NCBI GenBank assembly: GCA_013334435.1
Contig: JAAXXP010000011.1
Location: forward strand, 1 to 34,879
DNA: 34,879 bases
DNA from: Chlorobiaceae bacterium
Lineage (GTDB): Bacteria; Bacteroidota; Chlorobiia; Chlorobiales; Chlorobiaceae
Reading direction: 5' to 3'
The notes beneath the pieces are model-generated. The model ran no database searches. It saw only the letters and a list, made by a program, of their open reading frames with translations, and was not told the DNA's origin. The translations under genes were made by a program, and so were the position numbers. Of the stretch, positions 16,431 through 23,446 are shown in pieces. Position 1 is the first letter of the stretch. Each line of letters begins with the position of its first letter.

Positions 16431-17432
16431 ATGAACAGAGTCAAAAAAACCATTTCACTCGCCTGTCTCGGCGTACTGCTTTCCCTTCCCGCTTCAGCCG
16501 CCGAAAATGATCCTGAGAAAACCGCTCTCATAAAAGGGGTGAGTTTTTCCGGGCTTATAGAGGTTGAAGGTTCGTATGTCGACAACGATGGCGACAGTTC
16601 GAGCGATCTCTCTCTTGCAACTTTCGAGCTCGATCTTGAAGCCAGAGTGACAGACTGGCTCAGCGCTCATGCCGTGCTGCTCTATGAGGAGGACGGCGAC
16701 GACGAGCTGCTTGTGGACGAAGCCTACATCAGAATGAAAAAAGAGGATATGCCTTTCTTCGCCGAAGCCGGCCGTATGACCCAGGCCTTCGGTAATTTTG
16801 CGACCGGCATGATTTCCGATCCTCTGACCCTCGAACTTGGCGAAACCAAGCACCATGCCTCGCTTCGGGTAGGTTACGAGGCCGATCCGCTGACGGCATC
16901 GCTCGCTCTTCTGAAGGGCGACGTGCAGAAAGCCGGAAAGGACGATATCAACACGTTTGTGGCGGCCATAGGCGCTGCCGGAGAGGTTAACGAATCGTTC
17001 CGCTACGGCCTCGGTGCTTCATATATCAGCAACATCGCAGATACCGACGGCCTGCAGGATGCCTACGAACCCTATGGTCATGAGACCTCGGAGTTTGTCG
17101 GGGGATACTCCGTTTACGGCATCGCCGGGATAGGCAGCTTCGAATTCCGGGCAGAATACCTCACGGCGGCAGATGCATTTTCCGATGGCGATCTGGCGGG
17201 CATGCAGCCGCAGGCCTGCAATTTCGAAATCGGTTATGATTTTGCGCTTCCGCTCCATCTCGCTCTCCGCTACGCAGGCGCTGATGATTTCGAGGTGGAA
17301 AAGCAGTACGGAGCCACGCTCGCCTATGACCTTGCCGAAGAGGCCACGCTTGCGCTGGAGTACCTGCACATGAAAAACGAAGACAGTACGAAAAGCGATA
17401 TGGTGACGCTTCAGCTTGCCATGGAATTTTAA
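16431..17432 (+). CDS. Outer-membrane porin, LbtU-like, in iron locus
   Basis: A 333-residue beta-barrel protein. A signal peptide occupies residues 1-24 (KKTISLACLGVLLSLPASAA). The mature protein is rich in alternating amphipathic strands, such as LATFELDLEARVTDWLSAHA, and ends in Phe (LQLAMEF), the outer-membrane insertion signal. The region with FAEAGRMTQAFGNFATGMI resembles the LbtU family described as a siderophore porin in Legionella. It starts the iron operon and its stop lies 19 bases before feoA, so a role in letting iron across the outer membrane fits. Substrate is unknown. Confidence 0.75.
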   Translation: MNRVKKTISLACLGVLLSLPASAAENDPEKTALIKGVSFSGLIEVEGSYVDNDGDSSSDLSLATFELDLEARVTDWLSAHAVLLYEEDGDDELLVDEAYIRMKKEDMPFFAEAGRMTQAFGNFATGMISDPLTLELGETKHHASLRVGYEADPLTASLALLKGDVQKAGKDDINTFVAAIGAAGEVNESFRYGLGASYISNIADTDGLQDAYEPYGHETSEFVGGYSVYGIAGIGSFEFRAEYLTAADAFSDGDLAGMQPQACNFEIGYDFALPLHLALRYAGADDFEVEKQYGATLAYDLAEEATLALEYLHMKNEDSTKSDMVTLQLAMEF

Positions 17433-17451
17433 AAATCAGGGAGAAGAGGTG

Positions 17452-17745
17452 ATGTGTCCATTGGTAATGCTGAGCTGCGGTGAAACAGCAGAAATAGTCG
17501 GCGTCAGGCATGCAGGGCGGCATCAGTCCGGCGCTTGTGCCCGTCACGGTGAGTGCGGCGGCAGTGACGGCAGGGTCGAGGCGCGCTCGGCGCGTCTTTC
17601 CGAAATGGGCTTTTCGCCGGGCCAGGTTGTCGAGGTGGTGCAGAACACTCCCGGAGTGCCGCTGCTGCTCAGGGTCAGGGATGGGAAAATGGCGCTGGAT
17701 AAGCGAACGGCTATGCAAATAATAGTAAGAAGGATACTCAAATGA
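17452..17745 (+). CDS. feoA: FeoA-like protein with Cys/His insertion
   Basis: A 97-residue FeoA/SH3-like protein that would act on the FeoB channel. The start ATG at 17452 is preceded by GAGAAGAGGTG; upstream codons in the same frame are inside the porin tail. The second half (RLSEMGFSPGQVVEVVQ, then KMALDKRTAMQIIV) is the standard FeoA core. Between the first beta strand and this core lies an extra segment with the pattern H-x3-H-x4-C-x2-H-x2-C (residues 20-35), plus Cys2 and Cys9. This suggests a metal-binding site not found in plain FeoA. It overlaps the next feoA by four bases. Confidence 0.88.
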   Translation: MCPLVMLSCGETAEIVGVRHAGRHQSGACARHGECGGSDGRVEARSARLSEMGFSPGQVVEVVQNTPGVPLLLRVRDGKMALDKRTAMQIIVRRILK

Positions 17746-17969
17746 ATTTATCGGAATTAAGAAAAGGGCAGGCCGGCAGGGTCCTGAAGATCGATGCCAT
17801 ACCGGCTTTACGCAAAAGGCTTCTCGATATGGGGGTTTTGGCCGGCGAGGTAATCAGGGTTGAGGGTGTTGCGCCGTTTGGCGATCCTATTGAAGTGTCT
17901 GTAAGAAACTACAGGCTTTCGCTTCGAAAAAAAGAGGTTGAAGGAATACTTGTAGAGGAGGTGGAATGA
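17742..17969 (+). CDS. feoA: FeoA (second copy, plain)
   Basis: A 75-residue FeoA with the normal compact SH3-like fold: LSELRKGQAGRVLKI, the ALRKRLLDMGVLAGEVIRV segment and the NYRLSLRKKEVEGILVEE end. It binds and regulates FeoB. It overlaps the preceding feoA (ATGA) and the following feoB (ATGATG) by four bases each, so the three are translationally coupled. Two FeoA proteins per FeoB occur in several anaerobes. Confidence 0.93.
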   Translation: MNLSELRKGQAGRVLKIDAIPALRKRLLDMGVLAGEVIRVEGVAPFGDPIEVSVRNYRLSLRKKEVEGILVEEVE

Positions 17970-20317
17970 TGCATACAGAGGAAATGATTGGAACTGTGGT
18001 GAAGCCGGATGGCATGAAGGTTAAGGGGTGCGTCGTGGCCGTCGTGGGGAATCCGAATTGCGGCAAGACCACGCTGTTCAACGCGCTGACCGGATTGAAC
18101 CAGCGGGTTGGAAACTGGCCGGGCGTGACGGTCGACCGGAAGACCGGTCACTTTACGCATAACGGCACGGCATACGAGCTTGTCGATCTGCCCGGCATTT
18201 ATTCGCTCTCGGCACTTTCCCAGGATGAGGAGATAGCCCGGGACTATATCATGTCGGGTGAGGCGGATCTTATCGTCAACATTGTTGATGCTTCGAATCC
18301 GGACAGGAATCTCTATCTGACGAGCAGGCTGCTTGAAATGCAGGTTCCGGTAGTCGTTGCACTCAACATGATCGATGTTGCTGCAGAAAAAGGCATTGAA
18401 ACCGATGTCGAAGAGCTTTCCAGGCGTCTCGGAACAGCGGTTGTGCCCCTGGTCGCATCGCGCGGTGACGGGATCGGCGAGCTTAAAGCGGCTATTGCCA
18501 GGGGGGTTGCTGAAAAGAGGGTGGCGGGCAGCCGGGTTACCTATCCAGGCGCTCTCGACAAGGCGATCAGGGAGATGTCGGTGGAGGTTTCCCCGGCAGC
18601 CGGAGCGTTGCGGTACGATCCGTCATGGCTTGCCCTCAAGCTGCTCGAAGGTGATCATCGTCTCGAAGCGAAACTCGACGACAGCATGCGGCAGCTTGTC
18701 GACCGTCGACGGGAAGCGCTGGTCAGGCAGCTCGGGGATGATGCCGATATCGTCATAGCCGATACCCACTACCGTTTCGTTGGCGATCTGTCGGCAAGCG
18801 CCGTCAAAAGAAGTATTGATAAGAAGATGACACTCACCGATCGTATCGACCGGGTGGTGCTGAACAGATTCCTCGGCATCCCGGTGTTTCTTCTTGTGAT
18901 GTATCTGATGTTTCTTTTTACCATCAATATAGGAGGCTCCTTTATTGATTTCTTCGACATCGCTGCCGGCGCACTGTTCGTTGACGGTTTCGGGCACCTG
19001 CTCGCATCCCTCGGATCCCCCGAGTGGTTTGTCGCCATCCTTGCTGGAGGGCTTGGCGGTGCACTGCAGACCATGGCCACCTTCATCCCTCCCATCGGAT
19101 TCATGTTCATTTTCCTCTCCGTCCTCGAAGATTCAGGATACATGGCCAGAGCCGCCTACGTCATGGACCGGGGAATGAGGGCGATAGGCCTGCCGGGGAA
19201 AGCCTTCATTCCCATGCTCGTCGGTTTCGGCTGTTCGGTGCCGGCCATCATGTCGGCAAGGACCATGAACGACGAGCGCGACAGGATCATGACCATCATG
19301 ATGGTGCCGTTCATGTCCTGCGGCGCAAGGCTTCCGGTTTATGCGCTTTTCGCGGCGGCATTCTTTCCTGTTGGAGGTCAGAACCTCGTGTTTCTGCTCT
19401 ATCTTATGGGAATAGCCGTTGCCGTGATGACCGGATTCATCCTGAAAAATACCCTGCTCAGGGGCGACGTCTCCCCGTTTATCATGGAGATGCCTGCATA
19501 CCATCTGCCGACGCTGCAGGGTATTGCCATCAGGGTGTGGGAGCGGCTGAAGTCATTCCTTTTCAAGGCCGGGAAAGTGCTGGTGCCCGTTATCATGGTG
19601 CTGAGCTTCATGAACTCGCTGGGCACCGACGGAACCTTCGGCAATGAAGATACCGAACGTTCGGTGCTTTCCGTTACCGGAAAGGCCATAACGCCGGCAT
19701 TCTCCCCGTTCGGTGTCGGCGAGGAAAACTGGCCTGCAGCCGTTGGTCTCTTTACCGGTATTTTTGCCAAAGAGGCCGTGGTAGGGACGCTGGACAATCT
19801 CTATGCGCAGATGTCGTCAAACGATGAAGGCGCTGCGGAAGAGGAGGTGTCGTTCAGTCTCTTCGGCGCGCTGTCGGAGGCGTTTGCCACGATACCTGAA
19901 AATCTTGCCGGTGTGACGGAAAAGTTGCTCGATCCTCTCGGCATCTCGATCGGCGATGTATCCGACAAGGCAGCTGCTGCCGAAGAACAGGAGGTCGGCA
20001 CATCGATTTTCGGTTCGATGGTATCGCTTTTCGACGGAACGGCAGGAGCCTTTGCCTACCTGGTGTTCATACTGCTCTATTTCCCATGTTCGGCGGCTAT
20101 CGCCGCAGTCTATCGCGAAACCAATATCGGATGGACACTTTTTGCGGGTGCATGGACTACCGGACTTGCGTATTTCTTTGCCGTCATCGTCTACCAGACG
20201 GCAACATTCAGCGTTCATCCGGCTTCATCGGCGGTATGGATCGGCGGCATGGCGCTTCTGCTTCTTGCGGCGATCGGTCTGATGTATCTGAAGGGCGGAC
20301 GAGCTGAAACCCGATAG
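17966..20317 (+). CDS. feoB: FeoB ferrous iron transporter
   Basis: A 783-residue ferrous iron transporter. The N-terminal G domain has G1 GNPNCGKTT (28-36), G3 DLPGIYSL and G4 NMID. A GDI-like helical region follows, then the polytopic membrane domain with two Gate motifs, including ARAAYVMDRGM, GFGCSVPAIMSARTM and SCGARLPVYALFAA, the last two holding conserved cysteines. A charged loop lies near residues 610-680. The start has a strong Shine-Dalgarno (GAGGAGGTGG). It is coupled to feoA and followed by a hairpin and a FeoC-like gene. Confidence 0.97.
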   Translation: MMHTEEMIGTVVKPDGMKVKGCVVAVVGNPNCGKTTLFNALTGLNQRVGNWPGVTVDRKTGHFTHNGTAYELVDLPGIYSLSALSQDEEIARDYIMSGEADLIVNIVDASNPDRNLYLTSRLLEMQVPVVVALNMIDVAAEKGIETDVEELSRRLGTAVVPLVASRGDGIGELKAAIARGVAEKRVAGSRVTYPGALDKAIREMSVEVSPAAGALRYDPSWLALKLLEGDHRLEAKLDDSMRQLVDRRREALVRQLGDDADIVIADTHYRFVGDLSASAVKRSIDKKMTLTDRIDRVVLNRFLGIPVFLLVMYLMFLFTINIGGSFIDFFDIAAGALFVDGFGHLLASLGSPEWFVAILAGGLGGALQTMATFIPPIGFMFIFLSVLEDSGYMARAAYVMDRGMRAIGLPGKAFIPMLVGFGCSVPAIMSARTMNDERDRIMTIMMVPFMSCGARLPVYALFAAAFFPVGGQNLVFLLYLMGIAVAVMTGFILKNTLLRGDVSPFIMEMPAYHLPTLQGIAIRVWERLKSFLFKAGKVLVPVIMVLSFMNSLGTDGTFGNEDTERSVLSVTGKAITPAFSPFGVGEENWPAAVGLFTGIFAKEAVVGTLDNLYAQMSSNDEGAAEEEVSFSLFGALSEAFATIPENLAGVTEKLLDPLGISIGDVSDKAAAAEEQEVGTSIFGSMVSLFDGTAGAFAYLVFILLYFPCSAAIAAVYRETNIGWTLFAGAWTTGLAYFFAVIVYQTATFSVHPASSAVWIGGMALLLLAAIGLMYLKGGRAETR

Positions 20318-20334
20318 GCTTCGAAAAATGAAAA

Positions 20335-20367
20335 AAAGGAGCGGTTACGCGCCTGGGCCGCTCCTTT
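20335..20367 (+). terminator. Stem-loop between feoB and feoC-like gene
   Basis: AAAGGAGCGG and CCGCTCCTTT form a perfect 10-bp stem with a 13-base loop. The T-run is only the final three bases, so it may act as a partial terminator or mRNA-stabilising hairpin, lowering feoC relative to feoB. A separate Shine-Dalgarno (AGAGGAGG) serves feoC. Confidence 0.65.
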
Positions 20368-20395
20368 CACATAATCATAACAAGAGGAGGATGGC

Positions 20396-20620
20396 ATGAC
20401 ACTTACAGATCTCAGGGGGTTTCTCAGAGAGAGAAACCGGGTATCGCTCGGTGAAGTTGCCGGGCATTTCAATACCGATAAGGGGATAGCCGAGTCAATG
20501 CTTGAGCACTGGGTCAGAAAAGGCAGTGTCGAGAAGAAAACCGGAGATGTTTTTTCAAGCACCTGCTGCGGCAAGTGCAGCGGGCACAGGACGACCTGGT
20601 ATCAATGGATCGGGGGGTAG
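20396..20620 (+). CDS. feoC: FeoC-like small winged-helix protein with Cys cluster
   Basis: A 74-residue protein. Residues 1-45 form a likely winged helix (LTDLRGFLRERNRVSLGEVA, then AESMLEHWVRKGSVEK). The C-terminal part has Cys57, Cys58 and Cys61 in STCCGKCSGH, matching the iron-sulfur-binding loop of FeoC proteins. FeoC is thought to regulate or stabilise FeoB and sense iron or oxygen. Its position directly after feoB supports the call. A weak AACGG/CCGTT hairpin with eight T follows near 20650-20678. Confidence 0.83.
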   Translation: MTLTDLRGFLRERNRVSLGEVAGHFNTDKGIAESMLEHWVRKGSVEKKTGDVFSSTCCGKCSGHRTTWYQWIGG

Positions 20621-20678
20621 GCGAGCCGCCGGGAACGGGTGACGATGAACGGTTTGTTCAGCATTCCGTTTTTTTTGT

Positions 20679-20726
20679 GACAGTTTTATTAATTATAAAT
20701 AGTCTAAATAAATAAAAGGAGAAACC
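20679..20726 (+). promoter_or_regulatory. AT-rich promoter region of the Cys/His protein gene
   Basis: This stretch contains TATAAAT at 20694-20700 followed by AGTCTAAATAAATAAA and a strong Shine-Dalgarno (AAGGAG). The TCTAAATAA word resembles TCTGAATAA at 16329-16337 upstream of the porin, suggesting a shared iron-responsive site. The resemblance is short and seen by eye only. Confidence 0.35.
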
Positions 20727-21083
20727 ATGAACTCTGCTGGAGAGGGGAAGAACGGGTGCCATTTTCATTGTCAGGTTCAGAAATGTACATGCGGCGCATT
20801 TCATCTGCATTACCGGTATGCCATGGTGGTGCTGCACAAGCAGGCACTTTTCCGGATCATGGAAGAGTGCTATCGCAGGGAGGAACAGCACGCCGGCGAC
20901 AAATCGGGACGCAACCCTGCGCCCATGATCATCATGCTTGGAATCGTTTCGCTGATCGTTCCCGAAGAGGATTTCAGCATGTTCAGCAATGCAGTTCATG
21001 AGGCGGTTTCAGAGGAACTTGGCTTGCCCGCGCTTTTGGGCGAAAGCTTTCCGTTGCCGGGAAAGGAAGATGGCGGAATGTGA
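20727..21083 (+). CDS. Small Cys/His-rich protein of the iron locus, function unknown
   Basis: A 118-residue soluble protein not firmly recognised. Its N-terminus holds a dense group of possible metal ligands, CHFHCQVQKCTCGAFHLH (residues 11-28). The middle (VVLHKQALFRIMEECYRREE) looks alpha-helical, then a hydrophobic segment with PMIIMLGIVSLIV and an acidic end. The layout of a short CxxC-type knuckle followed by a helix recalls small Bacteroidetes proteins grouped as DUF6686, but this is uncertain. A strong Shine-Dalgarno (AAAAGGAG) precedes it. Between feoC and flavodoxin it is likely in the iron regulon. An iron-binding or chaperone role is speculation. Confidence 0.7.
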   Translation: MNSAGEGKNGCHFHCQVQKCTCGAFHLHYRYAMVVLHKQALFRIMEECYRREEQHAGDKSGRNPAPMIIMLGIVSLIVPEEDFSMFSNAVHEAVSEELGLPALLGESFPLPGKEDGGM

Positions 21084-21126
21084 ACAGGAACAGTATTCTA
21101 TCAACAGTTAAAACATCAAACGGAAT

Positions 21127-21633
21127 ATGAAAAAAATAGGCCTTTTCTGGGGATCGCAGACCGGTAACACCGAAAATGCAGCCGATCTCATCGCCTCCGT
21201 CATCGGTTATGAGCACGTGGACAGCTACAATATCAGGGATACCGGCGCCGATACGCTTGCTGGCTATGATTCGCTCGTCATCGGCACATCGACATGGGGA
21301 GCCGGAGAGCTGCAGGACGACTGGTACAAGGTATTTCCGACTCTCGATTCGCTCGACTGCAGGGGAAAAACAGTCGCCTTGTTCGGGCTGGGCGACCAGC
21401 TGAGTTACGGCGACTTTTTTCTCGACGGCATGGGAATCCTGTATGAGAAATTCGTCGAAAGAGGCGCAAAGGTGACCGGGGCATGGCCCGCTGACAGCTA
21501 TGACTACTCCGGTTCGAGGGCCTTCGTACAGGGTTCTTTTGTCGGGCTCGCACTGGACGCCGATAATCAGGACCATCTGAGCGCTTCGCGTATTCAGCAG
21601 TGGGTAGGCATGATCAGACCAGTGCTGCTTTGA
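21127..21633 (+). CDS. fldA: Flavodoxin, long-chain
   Basis: A 168-residue FMN-binding electron carrier. The phosphate-binding loop is GSQTGNTENAA (residues 9-19). The FMN-stacking loops are STWGAGELQDDW (with Trp) and LGDQLSYGDFFLDGMG (with Tyr). The extra loop near residues 115-140 and total length place it in the long-chain class. Flavodoxin replaces ferredoxin under iron limitation, which fits its position at the end of the Feo locus. In green sulfur bacteria it could accept electrons from the type I reaction centre. A bidirectional terminator follows. Confidence 0.95.
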   Translation: MKKIGLFWGSQTGNTENAADLIASVIGYEHVDSYNIRDTGADTLAGYDSLVIGTSTWGAGELQDDWYKVFPTLDSLDCRGKTVALFGLGDQLSYGDFFLDGMGILYEKFVERGAKVTGAWPADSYDYSGSRAFVQGSFVGLALDADNQDHLSASRIQQWVGMIRPVLL

Positions 21634-21665
21634 CTGGTTGAGTTACGTCGGAAGCGGATAAAAAC

Positions 21666-21706
21666 AAAAAAAGCCATGCATTCTAAGGAGTGCATGGCTT
21701 TTTTTT
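21666..21706. terminator. Bidirectional terminator between flavodoxin and the convergent gene
   Basis: AGCCATGCA and TGCATGGCT form a stem with a 10-base loop. An A-run precedes it and eight T follow, so it can stop transcription from both sides. The convergent hypothetical gene ends 25 bases away. Confidence 0.92.
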
Positions 21707-21731
21707 GTACAGCTGAAGAAAAATCTGACGC

Positions 21732-22166
21732 TTATTTGAAGAACTCGTTAAGCGTGTAGGTGCGCCGGTCGATCTCAACGCACAACTCCCTGTTGAGCGA
21801 ATTGTAAAACACCGGGATATCCCTCATGGTCCACTTAACGCCCCGCTTGTCGAAATCGATCACATAGCGGTTTTCGTTATCGAGAACCTTCTGTTCGAGA
21901 TTGATGGCGATGTCGGGCTGGGTGGTCAGCACATAGAGTTCAATCTCTCCGGCGATGAGTCTGCTGATCATCTCTTTGGTTGGAGAGAGCTTTGTCCTTC
22001 CGGATGCAGGGCATATTTCAAGTTGAAGGCGGTCGTTCCGGTCTCTCTTGGCCGAAGTAATGAAATACTTTTGGGCTTTGTGGACTGCGTTCCCCGACCA
22101 GGGACCCGAGGTGCTTGACCGTACCTGGTTTTCTCCGGTAAATGGTCGACTGAGCTGAGGTTGCAT
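21732..22166 (-). CDS. Conserved-looking hypothetical protein
   Basis: This 144-residue frame (from ATG 22166) is not recognised. An in-frame GTG at 22175 would add three residues. The first 30 residues are Ser/Pro/Gly-rich and probably disordered. The rest alternates short hydrophobic and charged segments ([49 protein letters not shown]) that look beta-rich, with no signal peptide or membrane helix. The terminator placement and normal codon use suggest a real gene. The nearby ACACAC/GTGTGT hairpin at 22198-22213 lies upstream of the start and may be regulatory. Confidence 0.65.
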   Translation of the reverse strand: MQPQLSRPFTGENQVRSSTSGPWSGNAVHKAQKYFITSAKRDRNDRLQLEICPASGRTKLSPTKEMISRLIAGEIELYVLTTQPDIAINLEQKVLDNENRYVIDFDKRGVKWTMRDIPVFYNSLNRELCVEIDRRTYTLNEFFK

Positions 22167-22434
22167 CGTTTGCACATGATTTGGATTGGCAAATAAAACA
22201 CACAGCGGTGTGTACCTTCAACAATACCCAAGTTAGCAAAACATCGTCAAATAAAAAAAAGATTCGGTTTGAATCCCTCCAGACGCCATCTTCTGCGCTT
22301 TTCCGGGTTTTTGCGAAAAGCCTTTCCGGTTAAGGGTCCTCTTTTTTTTGTTCTTTTTGGTTTATAAAGCCTTTTTTATTACTTTTGAGGTAAACGATGA
22401 CAGCATAGTAAGCGTGCGAATGTGTTGTGTATCG

Positions 22435-22532
22435 TCCCGCAGTCCCCGAAGTGTTTTTCCGTATCTCCTTGCAGTTTCATAGCAGTCGACCTGTTGGATA
22501 ACCCCTCCCCCAGTGAGGATGGTGCAGCTATG
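22435..22532 (+). promoter_or_regulatory. Conserved 5' leader of small-protein unit 1
   Basis: This stretch aligns with 22938-23034. Shared blocks include CAGTCCCCGAAG, TGCAGTTTCATAGC and TTGGATAACCCC, then TGAGGAT before the start codon. Between the blocks the bases differ, and one possible stem changes from CTG/CAG here to TTG/CAA in the second copy. Conservation outside coding sequence suggests a functional RNA or operator rather than drift. No known riboswitch class is recognised. Confidence 0.6.
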
Positions 22533-22640
22533 ATTCCCCAACTGTTTACCGATGTGCTGATTCTCTCGGCATGGTATTTCTCCTTAGGGATCTTTTTCAG
22601 CGTATTCTTGCTCAGATGCCGCAAAAAAAGGGGCGATTGA
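22530..22640 (+). CDS. Small single-pass membrane protein, copy 1 (36 aa)
   Basis: A 36-residue protein starting MIPQL, with one hydrophobic helix (about residues 8-28, DVLILSAWYFSLGIFFSVFL) and a basic tail RCRKKRG. GTGAGGAT lies upstream as Shine-Dalgarno. The frame is open further upstream, but the homologous second copy has an in-frame stop there, which fixes MIPQL as the start. It shares 22 of 36 positions with copy 2, and both have DxLxLSAWY and LGxFF. The shape resembles type I toxins or small subunits of membrane complexes. No family is recognised and the function is unknown. Confidence 0.72.
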   Translation: MIPQLFTDVLILSAWYFSLGIFFSVFLLRCRKKRGD

Positions 22641-22696
22641 GTTATGAGCATCGATGTTCCGGGAGAGGCTGCCTTTGCACCAGTGGCTTGTCGCCG

Positions 22697-22730
22697 AAAC
22701 CCGTCTGTGGAAGCGGCCCTACGGGTTTTT
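22697..22730 (+). terminator. Terminator after small-protein unit 1
   Basis: AAACCCGT and ACGGGTTT form an 8-bp stem with a 16-base loop, followed by further T. A second possible stem (GCCGG/CCGGC, then TTTTT) follows at about 22783-22813. Together they close unit 1 as its own transcript. Confidence 0.7.
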
Positions 22731-22825
22731 CCGTAATGCGCTAAGAAAGCTGAAAAAGCGCATCCGAAAAGCCTTTGCTGCCGGTTGATGCCAACGTCCG
22801 GCACTCCCTTTTTATTCTTGCTGTC

Positions 22826-22856
22826 AAAAATCACTATTTATAATAAAATGATTTTT
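22826..22856 (+). promoter_or_regulatory. AT-rich dyad with -10 box upstream of unit 2
   Basis: AAAAATCA (22826-22833) and TGATTTTT (22849-22856) are reverse complements around a TATAAT at 22839-22844. This may be an operator enclosing a promoter for unit 2. A second weak promoter (TTGTAT, 16 bases, TAGTAT) lies near 22870-22897. Confidence 0.4.
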
Positions 22857-22903
22857 TTTATTATTGCTTTGTATATCAAAGTAATTTTGATAGTATTCGG
22901 GTG

Positions 22904-22936
22904 AACGGCGGTTACTCTGAAAATAGCGCCGTTTTT
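22904..22936 (+). terminator. Terminator-like hairpin directly before unit 2 leader
   Basis: AACGGCG and CGCCGTT form a 7-bp stem with a 16-base loop, followed by TTT. It stands immediately before the conserved leader of unit 2, so it could be a transcription attenuator or the end of an incoming transcript. Unit 1 lacks the same hairpin. Confidence 0.5.
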
Positions 22937-22937
22937 C

Positions 22938-23034
22938 GTCCGTCAGTCCCCGAAGCGCCTTCGGTATATCCGTGCAGTTTCATAGCCCCCTACTTGTTGG
23001 ATAACCCCTTCCCCATGAGGATATTGCAACGATG
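22938..23034 (+). promoter_or_regulatory. Conserved 5' leader of small-protein unit 2
   Basis: This is the second copy of the leader at 22435-22532, with the same ordered blocks. Here CCGAAG and CTTCGG (around 22950-22964) make a perfect 6-bp hairpin that is weaker in copy 1. The block GTTGGATAACCCC and the Shine-Dalgarno ATGAGGAT are kept. Whether the RNA or a DNA-binding site is conserved cannot be decided from two copies. Confidence 0.6.
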
Positions 23035-23151
23035 ATTCCACAATTGTCCAATGATTTGCTGGTTCTTTCAGCATGGTATTTGTTTTTAGGTTTTTTTTTC
23101 AGGATGTTTCCTTTACGGCGTCGCCCCAAAAAAGGGCAGGTTGAGTTATGA
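23032..23151 (+). CDS. Small single-pass membrane protein, copy 2 (39 aa)
   Basis: A 39-residue protein, paralog of the one at 22530. It starts MIPQLSND, has one hydrophobic helix (about residues 9-28, with LLVLSAWYLFLGFFFRMF), and a strongly basic tail RRRPKKG ending QVEL. The Shine-Dalgarno is TGAGGAT, and a stop codon 18 codons upstream in frame confirms the start. Substitutions between copies are mostly conservative in the helix, and both keep Trp-Tyr at 15-16, which supports selection on the protein. It is too short for standard gene finders and easily missed. Function unknown. Confidence 0.75.
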   Translation: MIPQLSNDLLVLSAWYLFLGFFFRMFPLRRRPKKGQVEL

Positions 23152-23190
23152 TCTTCGGTGCCTGAAAGGATTTTTTGCCCGTACAATGCA

Positions 23191-23222
23191 GCCGGCAGGC
23201 GATGAGCCTTCCGGCTTTTTTT
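23191..23222 (+). terminator. Terminator after small-protein unit 2
   Basis: GCCGG-x-AGGC pairs with GCCT-x-CCGGC (one mismatch, 5-base loop), followed by seven T. It ends unit 2 about 40 bases after its stop codon. Confidence 0.88.
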
Positions 23223-23446
23223 GTTTTTCTCTGTACGCGGGGGTACTGGGGATGTCGCCCCTCTTTTTACGGAAAAATCATTATCTTCAGCGTAACACCC
23301 GATATTCCGGACAGTTCCGTTCGTAAACCCTGTCAGCTTTTTCGCGGTATGGCCGCCAAACTGTTTCGCTTCAGGAAAATTCCTTTTGCAGGTACAAGCG
23401 CCGCACCGGCCGCCGGTTTTCGCCCTTCGGAAGGAGCTGATTTCTG

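Noticed and set aside
22268-22293. tRNA-like T-arm (GGTTTGAATCCC ending near GCCA)
   Set aside because: The T-loop lacks the conserved C56, no other tRNA arms precede it, and no integrase is nearby, so neither a tRNA nor an att site is supported.
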